From AC-32 sp963754265 (GTDB lineage: Bacteria > Actinomycetota > Thermoleophilia > Gaiellales > Gaiellaceae), in the NCBI GenBank assembly GCA_963754265.1, contig CAVWFB010000003.1, positions 1 through 64,000 on the forward strand: DNA of 64,000 bases, in the 5' to 3' direction. Below the pieces are notes generated by a model. That model was given only the letters and a program-made list of their open reading frames with translations. It made no database searches and was not told where the DNA came from. The position numbers and the translations under genes were made by a program. Positions 58,939 to 64,000 of the stretch are shown one piece after another; position 1 is the stretch's first letter, and each line of letters begins with the position of its first letter.

Positions 58939-59930
58939 GGCTCCTGGTTCTGGGGGGGACGAAGTTCCTCGGCCGCGCGGCGGTCGAGTCGGCGCTCGAG
59001 CGGGGTCACGAGGTGACCCTCTTCAACCGCGGCGAGACGAATCCCGAGCTCTTCCCCCAGGCCGAGAAGCTCCGGGGCGACCGCGACGGCGACCTCTCGG
59101 CGCTCGAGGGACGCGAGTGGGACGCGGTGATCGACCCGTCGGGTTTCGTCCCGCGCGTTCTGCGGACTTCGGCGGAGCTGCTGCGCGACGCCGTCGGCCA
59201 CTACGTGTTCGTCTCCTCGATGTCGGTCTACCGCGAGCCCTACGAGCCGGACTTCGACGAGGACGCACCGGTGTTCGAGGTCGAGCCGCGCACGGAGGAG
59301 GTGCTCGAGGAGTACGCCGAGCTCAAGGCTGCGTGCGAGCGCTTGCTCACGGAGGTGTTGCCGGGGTCACACGCAAGCGTCCGCGCTGGACTGATCGTGG
59401 GACCGCACGACCCCACCGGCAGGTTCACCTACTGGCCGTTGCGAGTCGCCCAGGGTGGCGACGTGCTCGCCCCGGCACCGCCCGAGCGGCGGGTGCAGTT
59501 CGTCGACGCGCGTGACCTCGGCGAATGGCTCGTGCACGTCGCGGAGGAGCGCATCGCGGGGACGTTCAATGCGGTCCGGCCCGCCGAGCCGTTCGGCGAC
59601 CTGCTCGAGGTCTGCCGCGAGGTGTCCGGGAGCGACGCGAGGTTCGTCTGGGTCGACGAGTCGTTCCTGCTCGAGCGCGAGGTCGGACAGTGGATGGAGC
59701 TGCCGCTCTGGCTCGCGGGCGCCGAGGCGGCGTTCATTCAGGCGGACGTCTCACGGGCGGTGACAGCGGGCCTCCGCTTCCGGCCGGTTGCCGAGACGGT
59801 CGCCGACACACTGGCCTGGGCGCGCGAGACCGGCGCGCCGCTGGTGGCCGAGACCGACCGGCTCGGAGCCGCGGGGATGCAGCCCGGGCGCGAGGCCGAG
59901 CTGCTGGGCGCCTGGCGCGCCCGCAAGTAG
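58935..59930 (+). CDS. NAD-dependent epimerase/dehydratase-family protein (extended SDR)
   Basis: 331 residues from GTG 58935, overlapping the aminotransferase stop by four bases. The dinucleotide motif is RLLVLGGTKFLGRAAVESALERGHEVTLFNRG (GGTxFxG variant). DPSGFVPRVLRTSAELL, HYVFVSSMSVYR and GPHDPTGRFTYWPLRVAQGG follow. This variant is common in actinobacterial reductases and sugar epimerases related to isoflavone reductase. The substrate is unknown. Tight coupling suggests one pathway with the PLP enzyme. Confidence 0.85.
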   Translation: MRLLVLGGTKFLGRAAVESALERGHEVTLFNRGETNPELFPQAEKLRGDRDGDLSALEGREWDAVIDPSGFVPRVLRTSAELLRDAVGHYVFVSSMSVYREPYEPDFDEDAPVFEVEPRTEEVLEEYAELKAACERLLTEVLPGSHASVRAGLIVGPHDPTGRFTYWPLRVAQGGDVLAPAPPERRVQFVDARDLGEWLVHVAEERIAGTFNAVRPAEPFGDLLEVCREVSGSDARFVWVDESFLLEREVGQWMELPLWLAGAEAAFIQADVSRAVTAGLRFRPVAETVADTLAWARETGAPLVAETDRLGAAGMQPGREAELLGAWRARK

Positions 59931-60030
59931 TCACCGCTCTCGGCACGAAGCCGTCGCCCACGCGTGCGCCGGAGACGAGTAGCGTTGTTCACGGGGGAAC
60001 AATCGGTGGGGTCCCCCGGGGGAAACGCCC

Positions 60031-60876
60031 TCAGTCGTAGGCGGCGCGGGCTCGATCCCAGCGCTCGTCGTCACGGCGGATCTTGTCCGGGTCGACCCCT
60101 CTGGCCTCGGCGAGGTCGAGCGTGAGCAGCTGGAACCGGACGATGTCGACGACGGGGTGCACGCTCGGGACGAGCGTCGTCTCGCACCCGAGCTCACGCA
60201 GCGCCTGCACCGCACCTGCCGCCCTCTCGGCCGCTCGACCCTCGCCTTCGATGACGAAAGCCCGCACCGACTCGTCGATCGCGGCCAGGTGCCCGTGAAG
60301 GAGCTGCTCCGTCTCGTGCGCCTCCGCCGCCACGAAGGCGCCCTCCCGCAGCTTCAACGCGGCCTCCTGCGCGGTCGGCCAGTCGCGCCCGGCGCCGGCG
60401 ATCAAGTAGCGCTCCTGTGCACCGACCGGCTCCCGCTGCTGAAGCGCCGTCTCGACCGCGGCGGGAAGGCCGCTGACGTCGTCGCCGCGCAGCGCGGCGA
60501 GGGTGGCCACCGCGCACGTGTAGCTCACGGTGTGGCACCAGCTCCGCTCCACCTCGGGCGTGGCCACGAGCACTTCCTCGGCGAGCTCGCCCAGCGGGCT
60601 CTCCGGCTTCGCGGTGACGAGCCAGACCGGCCCCGCGAAGGCGCGCGCCGCCTCGACCGTCAGCGGCGTATCGCCCTCGTGGCTGACCGCGACCAGAAGA
60701 TCCGCCTCCTGCTGCGGCGCCAGGACGAGCTCCAGCGCCTGCATGGCGGCGCCCCCGGTCTGGGCGGCGTGGAAGGACGTGCCGCAGCCCGTGTAGAGCA
60801 CCCGCCCCTCGGGGAGGCGCCGATCCGTCGGCACTCGGCCCAGCCACTCCGGCTGGACGGAGATCGCCCTGCGCAT
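60031..60876 (-). CDS. SIS-domain sugar-phosphate isomerase (glucosamine-fructose-6-phosphate aminotransferase-like, no glutaminase)
   Basis: 281 residues from ATG 60876, which has GGGAGA before it; ATG 60909 would add 11 residues. It begins MRRAISVQPEWLGRV as in AgaS/GlmS-like isomerase domains. The first SIS domain has VLYTGCGTSFHAAQTGGAAMQ and VAVSHEGDTPLTVEAARAF, and the second YLIAGAGRDWPTAQEAALKLREGAFVAAEAHETEQLLHGHLAAID. No class II glutaminase domain precedes it. It probably deaminates or isomerises an amino-sugar phosphate. It faces the epimerase gene convergently, about 100 bases away. Confidence 0.85.
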   Translation of the reverse strand: MRRAISVQPEWLGRVPTDRRLPEGRVLYTGCGTSFHAAQTGGAAMQALELVLAPQQEADLLVAVSHEGDTPLTVEAARAFAGPVWLVTAKPESPLGELAEEVLVATPEVERSWCHTVSYTCAVATLAALRGDDVSGLPAAVETALQQREPVGAQERYLIAGAGRDWPTAQEAALKLREGAFVAAEAHETEQLLHGHLAAIDESVRAFVIEGEGRAAERAAGAVQALRELGCETTLVPSVHPVVDIVRFQLLTLDLAEARGVDPDKIRRDDERWDRARAAYD

Positions 60877-61015
60877 CTCGTCTCCCGCCACGCGCCCAGC
60901 ATCTCGCATTCCGTACCGTCCGTGCGGATGCTGGAGAGGCGTACTCGACGGCGAGTGGGAGGCCCGCATTTCGTCTGGCGCCGGGAGGACCGCCCTCGCC
61001 GATACCATCGCGCCG

Positions 61016-61396
61016 ATGTTCGTCCACCGCGAGCGCGTCCGCTTCCGTGACCTCGATGCGATGGGCCACGTGAACAATGCGGTGTTCCTGACCTACATCG
61101 AGTCGGCCCGCGTCGCGTTTCTGGTCGACCTGGGCGCGGCTGCCACGCTGGAGGACATATCCATCATCGTTGCTCGGATAGAGATCGACTTCCGCGCCCC
61201 TGTCGCCTTTGGCGAGGAGGTCGAGGTCGGTGTACGAACGAGCCGTTTCGGTGACAAGAGCTTCGACCTCGACTACGAGCTCCGCGTCGGCGACGAGGTA
61301 GTCGCCCAGGCCAAGAGCGTCCTGGTCGGCTACGACTACGACAAGGGAGAGACCGTGACGATTCCCGACGACTGGCGCGAGAGGCTGGCCGCCTGA
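61016..61396 (+). CDS. Acyl-CoA thioesterase (4HBT hot-dog fold)
   Basis: 126 residues. The 4HBT motif reads RERVRFRDLDAMGHVNNAVFLTYIESARVAFL, with catalytic Asp in DLDAMGHVNN. The long strands RIEIDFRAPVAFGEEVEVGVRTSRFGDKSFDLDYEL complete a hot-dog subunit. It hydrolyses an acyl-CoA in the cytoplasm; chain length is not predictable. Its stop overlaps the start of the M16 peptidase gene (TGATG). Confidence 0.92.
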   Translation: MFVHRERVRFRDLDAMGHVNNAVFLTYIESARVAFLVDLGAAATLEDISIIVARIEIDFRAPVAFGEEVEVGVRTSRFGDKSFDLDYELRVGDEVVAQAKSVLVGYDYDKGETVTIPDDWRERLAA

Positions 61397-62673
61397 TGAG
61401 CGTTTTCGAGCGACACGAGCTCTCGAACGGCCTGCGCGTGATCACCGCCGACATGCCGCAGGTGCAGTCGGTCATCTGCATGATCATGCTCGCCGCCGGC
61501 TCCCGCTACGAGACCCCCGAGACAAACGGGATCGCGCATTTCGCGGAGCACATGTTCTTCAAAGGCACCGAGCGCCGTCCGACGGCCCGCGAGATCGGGA
61601 TGGAGGTCGACTCGCTTGGCGCCGAGTTCAACGCCTTTACGAGCAAGGAGTACACGGGCTACTACGTCAAGTGCGCCGCGGACTACCGGGATCGTGCGCT
61701 GGATGTCCTCGTCGACATGCTCCGCAACTCGAAGTTCGAGCCCGAGGAGATCGAGCGCGAGAAAGGCGTGATCGTCGAGGAGATGAACATGTACTACGAC
61801 ACGCCGCGCGACTTCATCGGCGGCGTGTACGACCAGCTCCTCTACGGCGACCAGCCACTCGGCTGGGACATCATCGGGCGCAAGGAGACGGTCCGAGCTG
61901 CGACCCGCGACACCTTCCTGGACTACGTCGGACGCTGGTACAAGCCGGTGCGGATGGTCGTCGGCCTCGGCGGCCGGCTCGAGGGCGACGCGCTCGCGAC
62001 GGTCGAGCGTCTGCTCGGCGACCTGGACCGGGAGCAGACACCCGCGCCCGAGCCCGTGCAACTGAACGGCGACGGCGGGCCTCGCGTCACCATCCACCAC
62101 AAGGAGTCCGACCAGGCGCACATCTGCCTCGGCGTGCGCAGCTATCCGTTCGTCCACCCCGACCGCTACGCGCTCCAGATGCTGGCGACGATTCTCGGAA
62201 CCGGCATGTCGTCGCGACTCTTCACCGAGGTGCGCGAGCGGCGCGGGCTGGCGTACTACGTGTTTGCGGCCAACCAGAGCTACACCGATGCCGGTTCGCT
62301 CTACTCACAGGCCGGGGTGGACATCGCCCGTTGTGACGAGGCGGTCGAGACAATCGCGCGCGAGTTCCGCCGAATCGCCGACGAGGCAGTGCCCGCCGAC
62401 GAGCTCGAAAAGGCGCGGGCGCTCGCGAAGGGACGGTTCGTCCTCCGGCTCGAAAACCCGCAGGGGATGACCATGTTCGGACTCAGCCGCGAGGTGCTCG
62501 AAGGGCAGGCGGTCGAGCCGCAAGAGGTACTCGACGGGCTCGACGCGGTGACGGCCGAAGACGTCCAGCGCGTGGCGCAGGACGTGATCGGCTCGAATGG
62601 GATCAACCTCGCGCTGATCGGCCCGTTCGAGGACGAGGAGCGCTTCGCCGAGCTCCTCGCCAAGCCCTCCTAG
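61396..62673 (+). CDS. M16-family zinc peptidase (processing-peptidase-like)
   Basis: 425 residues. The inverted zinc motif is NGIAHFAEHMFFKGTERRP (HxxEH), with the downstream Glu in EREKGVIVEEMNMYYDTPRDF. The second, inactive M16 lobe contains SDQAHICLGVRSYPF, ILGTGMSSRLFTEVRERRGLAYYVFA and LRLENPQGM. No signal peptide is seen, so it probably acts in the cytoplasm. M16 enzymes degrade or process peptides and are often encoded close to polynucleotide phosphorylase in actinobacteria, though not here. It is coupled to the thioesterase upstream. Confidence 0.94.
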   Translation: MSVFERHELSNGLRVITADMPQVQSVICMIMLAAGSRYETPETNGIAHFAEHMFFKGTERRPTAREIGMEVDSLGAEFNAFTSKEYTGYYVKCAADYRDRALDVLVDMLRNSKFEPEEIEREKGVIVEEMNMYYDTPRDFIGGVYDQLLYGDQPLGWDIIGRKETVRAATRDTFLDYVGRWYKPVRMVVGLGGRLEGDALATVERLLGDLDREQTPAPEPVQLNGDGGPRVTIHHKESDQAHICLGVRSYPFVHPDRYALQMLATILGTGMSSRLFTEVRERRGLAYYVFAANQSYTDAGSLYSQAGVDIARCDEAVETIAREFRRIADEAVPADELEKARALAKGRFVLRLENPQGMTMFGLSREVLEGQAVEPQEVLDGLDAVTAEDVQRVAQDVIGSNGINLALIGPFEDEERFAELLAKPS

Positions 62674-64000
62674 TCCTCGTTCGTCTCCGCGACGGCGCGG
62701 TCCTTGATCTCCTCCACGACCGCCGGATCGGCCAGCGTCGTCGTGTCCCCGAGCGCCCGGTTCTCCGCGACGTCGCGCAAGAGGCGGCGCATGATCTTGC
62801 CGCTGCGGGTCTTGGGCAGCTCCGGCGTGAAGACGATGTTCGCCGGCTTGGCGATCGGGCCGATCTTGGCCGCGACGTGGTTGCGAAGTTCCTCCAGCTT
62901 CTCAACAGAGCCCTCCTCGCCACCTTTCAGCGTGACGTAGGCGACGATCGCCTGCCCCGTGCGCTCGTCGGATCGTCCGCAGACGGCAGCCTCTGCGACC
63001 TCGCGATGGTCGACGAGCGCGCTCTCGACCTCGATCGTCGAGATCCGGTGGCCGGAGACGTTCATCACGTCGTCGACGCGGCCGAGCAGCCAGAAGTCGC
63101 CGTCTTCGTCGATCCGCGCGCCGTCGCCGGCGAAGTAGGTCTCCGGATACTTCGACCAGTACGTCTCGCGGTACCGCTCGTCGTCCTTGTAGATGCCACG
63201 GAGCATCGCCGGCCACGGTCGGCGCAGGACGAGGTAGCCGCCTCCGCCCGGGCCGACCTCGTTCCCCTGCTCGTCGTAGACCGCGGCGTCCACCCCGGGG
63301 AAAGGCCGCGTCGCCGATCCGGGCTTCAACGTCGTGATCCCAGGTAGCGGCGTGATCATGATCATCCCCGTCTCGGTCTGCCACCACGTGTCCACGACCG
63401 GTGTCCGGTCGCCGCCGATGTGCTCCCGGTACCAGACCCAGGCCTCCGGATTGATCGGCTCGCCGACGCTGCCGAGAAGGCGCAGCGACGTGAGGTCGTG
63501 CTTGGCGGCGTACTCCGGCCCCCACTTCATGTGCGTCCGGATCGCGGTCGGTGCCGTGTAGAGGATGTCGACCTTGTAGCGCTCGACGATCGCCCACCAG
63601 CGGTCCTTGTCGGGGTAGTTCGGCACACCCTCGTAGATGACGCCGGTCGTACCGTTGCAGAGCGGCGCGTAGACGATGTAGCTGTGCCCGGTGACCCAGC
63701 CGATGTCGGCAGCGCACCAGTAGACCGAGTCGGGCTTGACGTCGAAGATGTAGTAGTGGGTCGTGGCGGTGCCGACGAGATAGCCGGCCGTCGTGTGCGC
63801 GATCCCCTTTGGCTTGGCGGTCGTACCGCTCGTGTAGAGCAGGTAGAGGAGATCCTCGGCGTCCATCGGCTCACAGGGACATGTCTCGGGGTCTGACCCC
63901 TGCCGCTCGACGAGCTCGTGCCACCAGAGGTCGCGGCCTTCGGTCCAGCCGATGTCCTCGCCGGTCCTCCGGTAGACGATCGCCTTCTTCACGCCCGGCG
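62670..64000 (-). CDS. acs: Acetyl-CoA synthetase, N-terminus beyond the window
   Basis: The last 443 or so codons are present and the frame is open to the window edge. Motifs are YLLYTSGTTAKPKGIAHTTAGYLV (P-loop), VDTWWQTETGMIMITPLPG (acetyl pocket Trp), FAGDGARIDEDGDFWLLGRVDDVMNVSGHRISTIEVESALVDH, and LPKTRSGKIMRRLLRDVA with the catalytic Lys that is acetylated in Acs. WWQTETG is specific for acetyl-CoA synthetase rather than longer-chain enzymes. It makes acetyl-CoA from acetate. Its stop overlaps the M16 gene stop convergently by four bases. Confidence 0.95.
   Translation of the reverse strand, partial: PGVKKAIVYRRTGEDIGWTEGRDLWWHELVERQGSDPETCPCEPMDAEDLLYLLYTSGTTAKPKGIAHTTAGYLVGTATTHYYIFDVKPDSVYWCAADIGWVTGHSYIVYAPLCNGTTGVIYEGVPNYPDKDRWWAIVERYKVDILYTAPTAIRTHMKWGPEYAAKHDLTSLRLLGSVGEPINPEAWVWYREHIGGDRTPVVDTWWQTETGMIMITPLPGITTLKPGSATRPFPGVDAAVYDEQGNEVGPGGGGYLVLRRPWPAMLRGIYKDDERYRETYWSKYPETYFAGDGARIDEDGDFWLLGRVDDVMNVSGHRISTIEVESALVDHREVAEAAVCGRSDERTGQAIVAYVTLKGGEEGSVEKLEELRNHVAAKIGPIAKPANIVFTPELPKTRSGKIMRRLLRDVAENRALGDTTTLADPAVVEEIKDRAVAETNED

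Overview
High-GC window (roughly 70% G+C). Gene density is high, with many 1- or 4-base start/stop overlaps (TGATG, ATGA, GTGA, TTGA) and many GTG/TTG starts. This style, together with an actinobacterial-type KorAB 2-oxoacid:ferredoxin oxidoreductase, a DipZ-like CcdA-thioredoxin fusion, PASTA proteins and collagen-like surface proteins, suggests an aerobic actinobacterium. Class Thermoleophilia (Gaiellales/Solirubrobacterales) is my best guess, but that placement is inference. No rRNA, tRNA, insertion sequence, prophage or CRISPR array was seen. The window opens inside a CPA2 antiporter and closes inside an acetyl-CoA synthetase.

Layout. 0-6.5 kb: antiporter (partial), a large zinc-ribbon/cyclase/ATPase/TPR regulator broken by five frameshifts, and a NodIJ-like ABC exporter. 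6.5-9.5 kb: a metal-homeostasis operon (multicopper oxidase, ZIP transporter, DtxR/MntR-type repressor) with a palindromic operator over the start of the first gene. 9.5-13 kb: peroxiredoxin, a Gmad2-type lipoprotein, an MBL-fold hydrolase, PAS, cupin and VOC proteins. 13-19 kb: cell envelope (UppP, collagen-like LTD protein, Pro/Glu/Ala-rich protein, five-PASTA membrane protein, RTX-type repeat protein). 19-24 kb: peptidase and korAB cluster. 24-29 kb: XRE-TPR regulator, DNA glycosylase, proC, pgl, ArsR-type regulator. 29-33 kb: beta-oxidation genes (thiolase, FadB-like). 33-41 kb: SF2 helicase, DipZ, PAC2, heme A synthase, archaeal-type phosphoglycerate mutase, cupredoxin-fold protein. 41-45 kb: NadM-like adenylyltransferase, selD, sulfurtransferase, thioredoxin-fold lipoprotein. 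45-47 kb: XRE-TPR regulator, a 40-residue exported-peptide gene and a divergent structured small RNA. 47-54 kb: TetR/MFS pair, acyl-CoA synthetase, SDR, nadE, mug. 54-64 kb: FtsX-type ABC transporter (permease frameshifted), class V aminotransferase, epimerase, SIS isomerase, thioesterase, M16 protease, acs.

The most unusual locus is 44.9-46.8 kb. An XRE-TPR regulator, architecturally like the RRNPP peptide-sensing regulators of Firmicutes, is followed 19 bases later by a short gene with a near-perfect Shine-Dalgarno. It encodes a positively charged, hydrophobic, signal-peptide-like product with a short polar tail. Divergent from the regulator is a consensus promoter driving a structured RNA of about 177 nt that ends in a strong U-tract terminator. 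ACTTGA motifs lie around both promoters. This could be a peptide-signalling cassette; that function is inference.

Other regulatory structures read directly from the DNA: four 11-base direct repeats upstream of the cupredoxin-like gene (response-regulator-like), a 25-base palindrome upstream of nadE, and an operator-like element upstream of the MFS exporter. Three genes carry seven single-base frameshifts in total, all with one extra base, which points to a systematic cause such as assembly error as much as to gene decay.
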